Source: Candidatus Obscuribacter phosphatis | GTDB lineage: Bacteria; Cyanobacteriota; Vampirovibrionia; Obscuribacterales; Obscuribacteraceae | DNA length: 64,000 nt | Direction of reading: 5' to 3' | NCBI GenBank assembly: GCA_001899315.1 | Contig: MOYA01000001.1 | Coordinates: forward strand, 3,025,556-3,089,555 | Part shown: positions 1 to 9,026 of the stretch, piece by piece | How the letters are laid out: every line of letters starts with the position of its first letter | Position numbering within the stretch: the first letter of the stretch is position 1 | The notes under the pieces: generated by a model | What the model saw: only the letters and a program-made list of their open reading frames with translations | What the model was told of the DNA's origin: nothing | Database searches by the model: none | Program-made: the position numbers and the translations under genes

Positions 1-300
1 GAGAGAATACGGTCCACTCTTGTTTGTGATCATAGTGGGACCACCGGCATCTTTGCCGTTGCCCTTTAATTCAGTCTCTCTCTGGGCATGTTTATTCCTG
101 TCGTCGTAATTTTTTCTAACGGCAGGCGCACCTTCAACGTTCTGTTCGGAAGCCGAGCCGCCTCCGTTTTGCGCCGGCTGAGCGAAAGCGGCGCCAATAC
201 TAAAGAAGAGAGAGAAAGCAACCATGACTAGCAGCGAGCTAAGGTCTTGCTTCTTATGAACGGCCTTTCGCATTTCTATTTGCCTCATCGAGTTACGCAT
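1..300 (-). CDS. Exported hypothetical protein, 3' end outside window
   Basis: Only the first 100 codons are visible; the reading frame stays open to the window edge. The ATG at 298-300 overlaps the stop of the upstream gene (TAA at 293-295). It is preceded by an AGAGGA Shine-Dalgarno about 8 nt away, so the two genes are probably translationally coupled. In-frame ATGs at 288 and 273 are alternatives. A hydrophobic stretch (SLLVMVAFSLFFSIGAAFAQ) ends in an AFA-Q-like signal peptidase site, and a polar segment rich in Asn, Lys, Gly and Glu follows. I do not recognise the family. It is the last visible member of the minus-strand operon that runs from 6578 and encodes exported proteins, so it probably works in the same envelope assembly. 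Confidence 0.7.
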   Translation of the reverse strand, partial: MRNSMRQIEMRKAVHKKQDLSSLLVMVAFSLFFSIGAAFAQPAQNGGGSASEQNVEGAPAVRKNYDDRNKHAQRETELKGNGKDAGGPTMITNKSGPYSL

Positions 301-2857
301 CTTTCTTATCCTCTTTCGAGCCGCCGGATTTACCCTGCATGTCGGTGACAGTCTTGTCGCCTGCTAGGTCAGCGGTGCGAGTTGCACTGGCGCTGGCACC
401 GACCTGACCACTGGAAGCGTCGACCGTGACGCTCTGAGGTGCAGAGTCGGACTTACCGGCATCGCCACTCTTGGCGCCCTGACCAGCGTTCTGGTTGCCG
501 CCGGCTTGCGGAGGCGGTGTCGTGCCAGAGCCACCACCGTCACCCTGTCCAGACGAACCTTTGTCGCCTTGTCCACTGGCCGCCGCAGCGTTGGCCAGTG
601 GCACAGCGGCCGAGCTTTTGTCTTTGGCACTACCGCTATTTGGACTGAGTGGCACAGGCATCTTGCCTTGATCGCCTTTGCCGCCCTGTCCTCCAGCATT
701 CTGCCCAGGTGGCAAACTGCCTGCACCAGAAGCATTAGCATTGGCACCGTTGCCTCCGGCTTCGCCCGGAGGCTTACCGGTATTAGGCCCGGCATTGTCA
801 CCCTGCTGCTCGCCGCTCACCTTCGGAGGCGCTACTTCAACGCGTCCATCTTTCTTGCCGTCTGAGCCGGCATTACCGGTTATGTTCAAACCACGAGTAT
901 CAGGCGCGGCATTGGGATTACCTTCGGCACTATCGTTGCCTTGTCTGCCTTGAACGCTGGTAGAGTTTCTAGACTCAGTTTCGTCACCACCCTCTTCGCT
1001 CTTGCCTGAACCTTTGTTGCTTGTCGGAGCGGCATCTTTGCCGCCGCCGCCACCGCCACCACCGCCGCCGCCGCCACCGGCTGCCTGCATGCCTTGTTGC
1101 ATGCCGGAGCGGTACTGAGTTTCAGCACGGGTGAAGGCACCTTTGGGATCGAACACAAAAGGCTCAGTCGGAACATAAAGAAGTAGACCGAGGAAGCTGG
1201 CAAAAATACACACTTCCCACTGCAAGTCTGAAGTACCACCACCGGTATAGATCAGTCTCTGGGTCATGACTGCCAAAATTACCATCCAGAAGAATCGCCA
1301 GAGCGAAACTTTGATGACTGCTTCCACCCAGTTACCGAAAACACCGCGAAAAAGTCTTTGACCGGTAGCGGGCCAGGCATAGAAAGCAGCAGCTAACGGT
1401 CCCATCAAGAACAGATAGCATATTAGGGTAATTTGCAAGGCCGACATGATCACAAGGAAGAGTGCTGCCACCCAAACCATGTAATTGAAAGCAAACTGCA
1501 AAATAATCGATATGAAGCCCTGGCGCTCCATGTGCACGGTACCTTCTCTCATATTCATGAAGATACCTTCGCCCGGCGCGAACCAGCCGCCCAAGGCAGC
1601 ATCAAGCAGACCGCCCAGATAGGCGCCTATGCTGCCCAAGAAAGAGCCGCCCAAGGCAGCAAAAGTACCGCCGCCTCCACCGCCTCCGCCGGAAGCTCCG
1701 CCACCGCCGGCACCACCACCGCTGTAATTTGGGTTAGCATTAGGAGGCAAGATGGTGTTGTCGTAGTTGCCCGGCTTGGGGTCATAAGATAGTTCACGAC
1801 ACCAGTTGACAATCATTGGAATATCAACCCAGTCTCGCATTGAATAAGCCATCGAATTGCCAACGTCGATAGACCAGCTGACAATCACCTGGGTACCGGG
1901 AATCAAGAATACAGCCACAATGGCGCGCATGATACCGTCGAAGGGGTTCATCGCCTCGGGTGCATTGACCACCGAACCAAGACCACGAGCAGCTATGCCT
2001 TTGACTTGGCTGATAACTGCACCGGGCAATAGAAAGAGAATAGCCATCGGTATATAGACATGCTTATACATCTGCATGACCATACCTACAGCATCAGGAA
2101 TAGTACGAAAGAGGGCGCCGACGTTACCGCCGGTGCCGGAAGCCTCATTAGCCACGTTAATGAGAGCACCCGAGCCATCAGCTTCGACAATGCGCTCAAA
2201 TAGAGTGTTTAGCGAGTTCTCGCCGCCATATGCCGAACTGTTCGAAGCACCAGCGGTGGTGAGACCAGCCGCACCGGCAACGTTCCAATGCAGTCTCTCG
2301 GGGTCAAGAGAACGCTCTAAGCCCCTAGTCAAAGCCTGGTTGAGTAGAATACCAGCACTGGTATCAGTAATCGGAAAACCGGGAGTAGAGTAAACATCTT
2401 GCAAATCACCAAGGTTCTTCGGCGATATTTGTGTAGTACCGGCGGTTTCTTCCATGTGCAAAAGCCAGTTTCTTCCAGAACTGTCTACCGGTGTACCGGT
2501 GGTCATAAACTGACGCATAGGAGCCGTTATCGGCTCAGCCTCGATATAGTTCTCAGTACCAGGCCGTTTCTGCATACTGGCTCTGTCTCGTTCCCAGTCT
2601 TTCTTAGCCCAATAGTTCCTATCAAGATACCTTTCGCGGTTGGCATAACTGTCTTGACCGGTGGGAGTGTCTGGACCAGGGGCGGCGTTGTGATTTACCT
2701 GTACAGCCTGCGCAGAAGCGGCACTATAGAATGAGCCTCCGATGAAGGCAAAGGCAGCCAGACTAAAAGCCAGCATAGAAATATGACCGGCTCGAGCACT
2801 AAGACTAGCCTCGGTCCTTTCAAAAGATTTCAATATATTTGCAATCATCTTCTTCAT
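293..2857 (-). CDS. Large polytopic membrane protein, TrbL/VirB6-like, with disordered Gly-rich C-terminus
   Basis: This 854-residue protein has an N-terminal hydrophobic signal or anchor (about residues 27-50). Several membrane segments lie at about 255-345 and 400-560; the most hydrophobic block is about 445-560. Poly-glycine runs interrupt the middle (about 375-395) and follow the last membrane segment (about 595-610). The final 240 residues are hydrophilic, rich in Gly, Asn, Ser, Asp and Ala, and look disordered. Clustered long helices with a conserved-looking stretch around WPATGQRLFRGVFGNWVEAV recall TrbL/VirB6 inner-membrane proteins of conjugation and type IV secretion systems. This is a resemblance by eye, not a demonstrated homology. 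It lies between a lipoprotein gene and another exported protein gene on the same strand, consistent with an envelope-spanning complex. The ATG at 2857 has only a weak GAGA-type ribosome binding site. Confidence 0.75.
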   Translation of the reverse strand: MKKMIANILKSFERTEASLSARAGHISMLAFSLAAFAFIGGSFYSAASAQAVQVNHNAAPGPDTPTGQDSYANRERYLDRNYWAKKDWERDRASMQKRPGTENYIEAEPITAPMRQFMTTGTPVDSSGRNWLLHMEETAGTTQISPKNLGDLQDVYSTPGFPITDTSAGILLNQALTRGLERSLDPERLHWNVAGAAGLTTAGASNSSAYGGENSLNTLFERIVEADGSGALINVANEASGTGGNVGALFRTIPDAVGMVMQMYKHVYIPMAILFLLPGAVISQVKGIAARGLGSVVNAPEAMNPFDGIMRAIVAVFLIPGTQVIVSWSIDVGNSMAYSMRDWVDIPMIVNWCRELSYDPKPGNYDNTILPPNANPNYSGGGAGGGGASGGGGGGGGTFAALGGSFLGSIGAYLGGLLDAALGGWFAPGEGIFMNMREGTVHMERQGFISIILQFAFNYMVWVAALFLVIMSALQITLICYLFLMGPLAAAFYAWPATGQRLFRGVFGNWVEAVIKVSLWRFFWMVILAVMTQRLIYTGGGTSDLQWEVCIFASFLGLLLYVPTEPFVFDPKGAFTRAETQYRSGMQQGMQAAGGGGGGGGGGGGGKDAAPTSNKGSGKSEEGGDETESRNSTSVQGRQGNDSAEGNPNAAPDTRGLNITGNAGSDGKKDGRVEVAPPKVSGEQQGDNAGPNTGKPPGEAGGNGANANASGAGSLPPGQNAGGQGGKGDQGKMPVPLSPNSGSAKDKSSAAVPLANAAAASGQGDKGSSGQGDGGGSGTTPPPQAGGNQNAGQGAKSGDAGKSDSAPQSVTVDASSGQVGASASATRTADLAGDKTVTDMQGKSGGSKEDKKDA

Positions 2858-2911
2858 CGTATTTCTCTATTGCGCTGTAAAGACACTTAGTAAGGTTTCA
2901 AGAAAAACTGT

Positions 2912-4933
2912 TCATCGCCGCAATGGCACATTCCGGCTTCCGTCCGTCAGTGAAACCGAAAGACGATCGTTCCAAGGCCTACCAAAAATTGTAATTGTGC
3001 CCTTAACCTCCTGATTAGGCTGCACCAAGGTAGTTTCAAAATCAGCTCGCAAAGCAGCTTCTGCCAATTTGCGATTATTCTCCGAGACCGAAAAGGCCTC
3101 GGGGTCAAAACTAAAATCGTTATCGCTGTTGTTCTTTATAGAGACTGTCAATATAGATTTGCGGGCTGTCACGTTCACACCCTTGAGTTCCATTGAGATG
3201 CCGGGAGCACTGGAGGCGGCAGCCTTGGGTTCGGGTTCAGACTGAACAACCGGAGCCGACTTGAGGTCTGACTCCGAAGCAGCACCGGAAGAGGAAGCAG
3301 CAGCAGTTTTGCCGCCTTTCTTGTCTTCTTTCTTGTTGCTCGCTTTAGCGTTAGGAACGGCTGCCACTTTTGCCACTTTCTCTTTAGGCGCTTCAGCCTT
3401 ACCGAAGCCGAAGAGCGAACCAAAGCCGAAACCACCTTTGTCGGGCTGAGGTGCAGGTTCAGGTTCGGCGACAGCTAATGACTCGGCTGAAGGAGAGATA
3501 CCAGAGACCTTACCAATGATCGAGCGGGCAGCTGATACACCAGCAGTAGAAGCCAGTTCCATCTGTGCCGCCTTCAAATCTTCTTTAGCCGAATCAGCCT
3601 CGTTCTGTGACTGAGCCACATCGGCGGCCGCTCTCTGCTTCTCAGAGTCTGAACCGGCCACTTCCACCTCTTGCCGACGAGCGGCCAGGGTTTGCTGAGC
3701 CAGAGCAAATTTATGATAGGCATAGAGATAACGGTAATAGGACTGCACTAAGTCGGTCTGCATGCGACGCACAGTGGAATAGGTCTTCTTGTCCATGGCC
3801 ACTGGTTTGAAAATCGCATCAACCTGGCGAGGGTTGACATTGAAACTACCCCTGGTGGCATCACCGGGTAAACCAACATCGATACGAGAGAGAGTCTCAG
3901 CCAGCTTGGCATCACGCACTGCATCTTTAATGGCGCCGCCGTTCAGAGCTCCCTTCCAGAGAATCTTCAAATCATCACGCTGTTGGTAAGGAGATCTGGC
4001 GTCCATGCCTTTAGGAATAATTGGAACAAAGGTGGACTTCTTCTTCTCAGGCTCATCGTCCGACTGCCTGCGTTGTCCGCCACCGGCACCGCTGCCTGCA
4101 CCGCCACCGCCAAAAAGCCCGGCTGGTCGCTCAGGCTGCTGCGGTGCCATCTGCGGCGGATAGCCGCCGGGATAGGGATTGCCGTAAGGATTTAGATAAG
4201 GATTGGCGTAGGGGTTGGCATAAGGATTAGCATAGGGATTGGCATAAGGATTGGCATAGGGATTTGCCGATGCATCACCGTTGTAGGCCACATTTGCCTG
4301 GGTGGAAAGCGTCACTGCCGGTGGTGGCGGCGTTAGAGCCCCGCCACTGACCAGAGACCCAGGCGGCGGGGGCGGTACGACTCCGGCATTGCCAAAGGCG
4401 CTCTGATAGGAATTACCGTAGGAAGCCATCTCGACAGGCTTGGCTTCTTCAGCCGGTTTACCAGTGCCGGGAATTTGACCGGCAGAGGCAGTGGAACCGG
4501 CATTATCTGTCACACCGGTGGGCAGCCCAGTCACCGAACCTTGAGCCTGGTTGAAACCAAAACCGGAAAAATTACCGGAAGAAGCAGTGGCGTTTTGACC
4601 GGAGATTGGATCGCGTGAAACCTTGGGCAATAAGCGGCCGAGCCCATCAAAGCTGAAGCCGCCAAAACCACCGCGCTGTCCTTGTCCCTGACCTTGACCC
4701 TGGGCCTGGGCTTGGGCCCGCAAAGCCGCTTGTTCTTGGTCTGCCTGCTCTTCTTGCTGAGCCATTTCAACAAACTTAGGATCGACTCGCGGACGGAGAC
4801 GACCGAGGGCGCCTCCACCTGCAGGGACCATGGCTTGACTGTCGTTCTTACCCAAGCCACCACCAATTCCACCGCAGCCGCTCAGGACTGTGGTGGAAGC
4901 GATCAGGACAAGGATAACGAGGACGTAATTCAT
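2912..4933 (-). CDS. Repeat-rich outer-envelope lipoprotein with coiled coil and C-terminal beta domain
   Basis: The 673-residue product starts with a lipoprotein signal peptide ending in the lipobox LSGC (Cys about residue 20). Gln/Ala/Gly-rich sequence follows, then a run of NPYA units at about residues 223-250 and a Gly-rich stretch. Residues about 390-470 form a long Ala/Gln/Glu-rich helix, with a YYRYLYAYHKFALAQQ segment recalling the helical hairpins of TolC-type proteins. The last 100 residues resemble a small beta-sandwich. A basic Lys-rich region with FGFG repeats lies between. It is 20 bp downstream of the 211-residue exported protein and upstream of the TrbL-like gene. Function unknown; a structural role in the same envelope complex is inferred. 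The only nearby SD (AAGGAG) is about 16 nt upstream, which is long. Confidence 0.75.
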   Translation of the reverse strand: MNYVLVILVLIASTTVLSGCGGIGGGLGKNDSQAMVPAGGGALGRLRPRVDPKFVEMAQQEEQADQEQAALRAQAQAQGQGQGQGQRGGFGGFSFDGLGRLLPKVSRDPISGQNATASSGNFSGFGFNQAQGSVTGLPTGVTDNAGSTASAGQIPGTGKPAEEAKPVEMASYGNSYQSAFGNAGVVPPPPPGSLVSGGALTPPPPAVTLSTQANVAYNGDASANPYANPYANPYANPYANPYANPYLNPYGNPYPGGYPPQMAPQQPERPAGLFGGGGAGSGAGGGQRRQSDDEPEKKKSTFVPIIPKGMDARSPYQQRDDLKILWKGALNGGAIKDAVRDAKLAETLSRIDVGLPGDATRGSFNVNPRQVDAIFKPVAMDKKTYSTVRRMQTDLVQSYYRYLYAYHKFALAQQTLAARRQEVEVAGSDSEKQRAAADVAQSQNEADSAKEDLKAAQMELASTAGVSAARSIIGKVSGISPSAESLAVAEPEPAPQPDKGGFGFGSLFGFGKAEAPKEKVAKVAAVPNAKASNKKEDKKGGKTAAASSSGAASESDLKSAPVVQSEPEPKAAASSAPGISMELKGVNVTARKSILTVSIKNNSDNDFSFDPEAFSVSENNRKLAEAALRADFETTLVQPNQEVKGTITIFGRPWNDRLSVSLTDGSRNVPLRR
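4171..4265 (-). repeat. 12-bp tandem repeat encoding NPYA units
   Basis: About eight consecutive 12-bp units, slightly diverged at the DNA level, encode NPYA (last units NPYL, NPYG, NPYP) inside the lipoprotein gene. The phase is a multiple of three, so copy-number change would alter repeat length without a frameshift. Confidence 0.8.
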
Positions 4934-4953
4934 ATTTTGAAACTTCAGTCTCC

Positions 4954-5589
4954 TTACTTACCGAGCAACTTGGCTCTAACTGCAGTGGACGAACTGGATC
5001 CGCCGCCGCCGTAGTAGCCACCGCCGCCACCGGAGCCACCATAGCTCGAACCATAGCTGGCAGGCGTCGCGGCAGCACGCATACCAGAAGCTGGTTTACC
5101 TAAGCCGACCGGGCGGGCGGCGACATTGGTCTTGGCCTGTTGCTGTTGGGCATACTGATTGCCAAGCCCACCCATCTTAACGCCGGGCAGAGCAGTGGCT
5201 GGTCCCATCCCTCTAGCCGGAATATTTGAACCAAAACCAGCCTGAGGCAGATTTGGGGTCTGAATGCGCGGTGTTACCGGACCAGAACCAGTATTGAAGG
5301 GCAGACCGCCTTCAGGAATGCGACCGCCATTGTTACCAGTGGGAGCGAGTGGGATGTTGTAACCCTGATCGTTTGCTGGAGCAGTGCGGTAGTCTTTGAT
5401 AACCGGACCATCATCCAAGATCTGGACTTGCAATGGTGACTTGTGCCAGCCAGCCTGCTGCAACTGATTTTTTTTGATATTGATGGAACCGGCATTCTGT
5501 GCCGATGCTTCAACTTGTGAAAATACCGCCAGGCCGAGAACAGCTCCCAGCACTGTCAGATATTTCGATTTTAGAAAATTCGGATTCAT
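4954..5589 (-). CDS. Exported glycine/asparagine-rich hypothetical protein
   Basis: This 211-residue protein has a signal peptide (hydrophobic about residues 13-28, cleavage after ASA). Its mature part is rich in Gly, Pro, Asn and Gln and ends in a Gly-Tyr-Ser stretch (YYGGGGSSSS) before a basic tail. The ATG at 5589 has a good SD, AGAGGAC, 6 nt upstream. It sits between the 302-residue Gly-rich exported protein and the lipoprotein, all on the same strand, so it is almost certainly co-transcribed. The family is not recognised. The composition suits a disordered or fibre-like periplasmic or surface protein. Confidence 0.75.
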   Translation of the reverse strand: MNPNFLKSKYLTVLGAVLGLAVFSQVEASAQNAGSINIKKNQLQQAGWHKSPLQVQILDDGPVIKDYRTAPANDQGYNIPLAPTGNNGGRIPEGGLPFNTGSGPVTPRIQTPNLPQAGFGSNIPARGMGPATALPGVKMGGLGNQYAQQQQAKTNVAARPVGLGKPASGMRAAATPASYGSSYGGSGGGGGYYGGGGSSSSTAVRAKLLGK

Positions 5590-5672
5590 AAAATTGTCCT
5601 CTTAAATCCCTGCCAACTCCAATTATTGATTGTAAAAATCTTTCGCCAGTTTTGCTTGCTTAAACCCGTTGT

Positions 5673-6578
5673 TTAGCGTCCTCCGGGAAATCTAATCGGT
5701 ATAGGCATGGCATTGATGCTGTTGATCATGCGGTTACCGACTCTGCCGACGGTACGCTGCAAGATGCGACTACCTTGACTGTTGGAGCGCTTCTTGTTGC
5801 TGGAGGAACTATTCATCTCATCGTCAGGCAGAGAAAGGTCTTGCGATGTAGATTGATTGACCTGTACAGCCTGAGGTGCCTCCGGGGCAGCCTGGTAGCC
5901 CTTATCATCGAGACCGGGTTCTTTACCCATGCGCTTAAGCGCATTCTGAGCGGCACTCACCTGAGGAGAGGGAGCCGTACCGGCAAAGACATCGCCGGGA
6001 CCAGAACTGGTATTGCCGCGTCCATAAGGAGTCTCGCGCTTGACGAAGGCACCAGGTGGCACTGATGTATAACCTTGCGAGGTGCTCACCTTGCCGCCCC
6101 CTGCCGGGGCACCCATGCCACCAACAGATACCGAGCCGCCGCCAGAACCACCGTAAGTAGAGGAGAAACTGCCGCCACCGCCACCGCCGCCGGCGATGCG
6201 AATCATGCCTCCGCCCTTCAAGCCGGGCAGATCAAGCTGCTCAGGCATAGGAGGGAAGCCTGTCGGTGCCACAGGCTCTTCACAAACAATGGGAAGGAGC
6301 GATATGTCGGCACGTCTGGGTTTGGGCGTGGGACGCCAGCCTGGGCTAGCCAAAGGAATGTTGACCGGAGCCGCTTGCTGAACCGGAGCCGGAGCACCAT
6401 GACGGGACTGTTGGGTTTCATTGGAATACTGGTTATCGCCGGGTTGATGTACCCACTTGCCCATGTTGACCGGCGGCAACTGCGCCAGAGCCGGTTCGCA
6501 GATATATGGAAGCAGGATTCCCGAGGCAATCAGGGCCGAAAGAATTACTCTTGACATGGTTGTTTGAGCTTGTATCAC
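5673..6578 (-). CDS. Exported glycine-rich hypothetical protein, first gene of the operon
   Basis: The protein has about 302 residues: a signal peptide (hydrophobic core ILSALIASGILLPYI, site near ALA-Q), a Pro-rich region, a poly-Gly and GGSGGGS segment, and a basic C-terminus. I choose a GTG start at 6576-6578 because GGAGGG lies at the ideal 7 nt upstream. Reading from the ATG at 6638 would add 20 residues with no ribosome site and bury the signal peptide. It heads the minus-strand operon of exported proteins. The family is not recognised. Two cysteines in the first 110 residues are the only obvious candidate functional residues. Confidence 0.7.
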   Translation of the reverse strand: MIQAQTTMSRVILSALIASGILLPYICEPALAQLPPVNMGKWVHQPGDNQYSNETQQSRHGAPAPVQQAAPVNIPLASPGWRPTPKPRRADISLLPIVCEEPVAPTGFPPMPEQLDLPGLKGGGMIRIAGGGGGGGSFSSTYGGSGGGSVSVGGMGAPAGGGKVSTSQGYTSVPPGAFVKRETPYGRGNTSSGPGDVFAGTAPSPQVSAAQNALKRMGKEPGLDDKGYQAAPEAPQAVQVNQSTSQDLSLPDDEMNSSSSNKKRSNSQGSRILQRTVGRVGNRMINSINAMPIPIRFPGGR

Positions 6579-6585
6579 GCTATAT

Positions 6586-6591
6586 CCCTCC
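6586..6591 (-). promoter_or_regulatory. Ribosome binding site that fixes a GTG start
   Basis: The minus strand reads GGAGGG followed by 7 nt and GTG. This makes GTG at 6578, not ATG at 6638, the likely start of the Gly-rich exported protein. Confidence 0.65.
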
Positions 6592-6848
6592 ACGGGACGG
6601 TTGAAACCACGGCCGGTTTCTAGCAATTTCATGCCCATTTTTAGTAAGTAGAGAACGCCAAAATGGTGAATTTATGGGCTTGACAACTAGATTATGCGAA
6701 CTTTATGCGCCTGTTTAAGACCCCTCGAAAAATATGCACGGAAACCCCAGATAGCAAGCGGAGTCCCTCATTTGTAAGCCCTTACCCGCCCCTTGTCAAT
6801 AAGAAATTACAGTATTCCAGGAGCAAGTGTTGGCTAGATAACATTTTT

Positions 6849-6874
6849 GCGAAATGGGGAGATTCCCATTTCGC
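6849..6874. repeat. Perfect 10-bp inverted repeat
   Basis: GCGAAATGGG, a 6-nt spacer (GAGATT) and CCCATTTCGC form a perfect dyad in the middle of the divergent intergenic region. It has no T-run typical of a terminator. A regulator binding site or an RNA hairpin are both possible. Confidence 0.7.
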
Positions 6875-7072
6875 CGCAAATTTATCTGCAATTAATCGGA
6901 AAAGCTTTGCCACCGGAAAATTCGACAGATTAATTATGGCGATTGCAAGCTCGCCGGCAAAATAGCCAGCAAATTTTTCGAACAAGACTACAATAAACCG
7001 TAACCTGAAGCGTATTCTGGGTAGGAAATGCAGCAAGGCATGTTTATTTATTAGGCTGTAAGTAGAAGGCAA

Positions 7073-8878
7073 ATGACCGATAAAGATCCAGATTTAAAAT
7101 CTCACCGCATCTCGAAACCCCTGGCATTCGCCCTGGTGTCACTTATATTTAGTACAGCCTCACCGCACTGTCAGGCACAAGCAAAAGGTCGAGGCGGCGG
7201 CGGCGGCGTCTATCTCACCACCCCCGAGCCGACCAACCCGCTTGAACATAACAACCGCGCCGTCGAGCTGGGCACAAAGGGACTTTGGGACGCAGCCATC
7301 AGAGAACACGAAATCGCCTTGGACGGCGATCCCGAAAATACAATGTTTCGCCGCAATTTATCGGGCGCACACCTTAGATATGCCGATATTTTGGCGAGCA
7401 AGAAAAACTATACAGCCGCCATCGATCACTATCGCAAAGCCCTTTTTGCCGACGAACACAACGGACCGGCCGACGGTAATTTAGATAGATGCTTAGCCAA
7501 TCTCGGCAAGAACCCGCTTGATCAGTCTTACAGACTAAGCCTGGCTGAAGGAGCCGACAAAAGCGGACACTTCATCGACGCTGTAGTCGAATATCAAAAG
7601 TGCCTGAGACTATCGGATTCAGGAGCCAATCACTACAAACTTGGACGCTGCCTGCTTAGGGGCGGGAAAATAATGGAAGGCTATGACCAGCTTATTCAAG
7701 CCTTGCGCAAGAGCTGGCCAAAAGATGATCCCCTGCTTGTCGATTGTCATCTTTTACTAGCCGACACCTTAAAAGACTTTGCCTATAAAGCCAAGGCTTA
7801 TCCAGACAAAACAGTTTATATAAAGCGCCTCAACAATGCTTTCGTTGAGTATCGCCGGGCTGTTATGCTCAACCCCATTAACGGTGAGGCCTTATCTGGC
7901 ATGGCTGAAACAGCCAGAGAAGCCGTGGCCCTCAATCCAAGCTTTAGAAACCTGCTCAATTTAGGTGCAGCCTATTTGCTCTCGGGCGACTACGACCGAG
8001 CCAAGGTCAATTACGAAAAAGCCTGGAGACTGGAGCCGACTAATCCAGATTTAGCCAAGGCCCGCATGGCTTATCACCGGGCCATAGCCGAAGCCCCAGT
8101 TGGCATAACTTCCAATTTGCGGGTCGCCGAGTCGGAGCAAAAAATTCAAGACATGCTGGCTAAAGAGCCTAACAATGTGCAGCTGCTCTATATTCTGGCG
8201 CGCTTAAAGGAAAAACTGGGCGACAAAGAAAGCGCCATCGAGCTTCTGGAAAAAGCCAAATCTATCAGTGCTTTCTTAGAGCCGGCAGTGATTCCGTCTT
8301 TAGATAGATTGAAAGGCGTCGCCAGTGGTGGCACCGAAACTGGTGGCAAGCCGGCGCTCGGACCAGACGGCAAGCCGGTGGCGTCTAGTACTACCGCACA
8401 AGCGGCAGCCGAGAAAGCCAAGGCAGAAGCGGAAGCAGCCAAGAAATACGGCGAAGTGGAAAGCCTTTTGTCGAGCGGCAAACTTGATGAAGCCGACAAA
8501 GAAATTGAAAGTTTATTGGCAGCCAATGCCGCCGACGGCAAAGCTTGGATGTTCAAAGGTACACTCTTGGAAAAGAAAGGCAATATCGACGACGCCTCGG
8601 TGAGCTATCGCCAAGCAGCCGGATTTAAGATAAGCGGCGCCGAAGAAGCATTGATAAGATTGGAAGAAAGTCGAGTCAAGCCGCTTGTACAAGATGCAGA
8701 CAAGTATTTGGCCGAGAAGAAACAGGTGGAAGCAGCCGAAATCTTGAGAGAGGCGGCCAGACTGGCACCCAAGCTGCCGAGCGTGCATAAAAAACTAGCT
8801 GAACTGCTCAGATCGATGGGTGAAACCAAAGAAGCAGAGAAAGAGGAACAGAAGGTCAAAGACATGGAGAAGAAATAG
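7073..8878 (+). CDS. Exported TPR-repeat protein
   Basis: The 601-residue protein has an N-terminal export signal (hydrophobic about residues 17-30, site near CQAQA) and a short Gly run. Many tetratricopeptide-type helical repeats follow at about residues 55-400 and 465-600, for example units beginning with NRAVELGTKGLWDAAIREHE and AIDHYRKALFADEHN. An Ala/Lys/Glu-rich linker at about 420-460 divides the two arrays. TPR arrays are protein-binding scaffolds; the partner is unknown. The ATG has AAGG just upstream. It is the first of several plus-strand exported or membrane genes up to 12583 and is divergent from the Gly-rich protein operon, so it may serve the same envelope structure. Confidence 0.8.
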   Translation: MTDKDPDLKSHRISKPLAFALVSLIFSTASPHCQAQAKGRGGGGGVYLTTPEPTNPLEHNNRAVELGTKGLWDAAIREHEIALDGDPENTMFRRNLSGAHLRYADILASKKNYTAAIDHYRKALFADEHNGPADGNLDRCLANLGKNPLDQSYRLSLAEGADKSGHFIDAVVEYQKCLRLSDSGANHYKLGRCLLRGGKIMEGYDQLIQALRKSWPKDDPLLVDCHLLLADTLKDFAYKAKAYPDKTVYIKRLNNAFVEYRRAVMLNPINGEALSGMAETAREAVALNPSFRNLLNLGAAYLLSGDYDRAKVNYEKAWRLEPTNPDLAKARMAYHRAIAEAPVGITSNLRVAESEQKIQDMLAKEPNNVQLLYILARLKEKLGDKESAIELLEKAKSISAFLEPAVIPSLDRLKGVASGGTETGGKPALGPDGKPVASSTTAQAAAEKAKAEAEAAKKYGEVESLLSSGKLDEADKEIESLLAANAADGKAWMFKGTLLEKKGNIDDASVSYRQAAGFKISGAEEALIRLEESRVKPLVQDADKYLAEKKQVEAAEILREAARLAPKLPSVHKKLAELLRSMGETKEAEKEEQKVKDMEKK

Positions 8879-8975
8879 GCAGCCGTTTTTAGGATAATAA
8901 TTCCAGGGTAAACAGCTATTGCCAGAATGCACTTTCAGCCTTAAATTATAGAGGTTTCCAAGGGGCGCATTCGAG

Positions 8976-9004
8976 ACAAACAAACAAACAAACAAACAAA
9001 CAAA
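8976..9004 (+). repeat. ACAA tetranucleotide microsatellite
   Basis: Seven perfect tandem ACAA units plus one base lie 22 nt upstream of the GTG start at 9027. Tracts of this kind can gain or lose units by slippage. Here that would change promoter or leader spacing rather than the reading frame. Confidence 0.9.
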
Positions 9005-9026
9005 TTAGGTAACACTGAGTCAAACC

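Larger units (their letters stand above)
6579..7072. other. Long AT-rich divergent intergenic region
   Basis: This stretch of nearly 500 bp separates two divergently transcribed genes for exported proteins, so it should hold both promoters. The clearest element is a perfect 10-bp inverted repeat at 6849-6874. Short open frames on either strand here look fortuitous: no ribosome sites and odd composition. No convincing -35/-10 pair was assigned. Confidence 0.5.

Noticed and set aside
4171-4265. CRISPR-like array
   Set aside because: Units are 12 bp, contiguous and in a coding frame with no spacers; the 27-bp and 54-bp arrays are rejected for the same reason.
6705-7072. Short open frames in the divergent intergenic region
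   Set aside because: No ribosome binding sites, unusual composition and overlap on both strands; more likely regulatory sequence.
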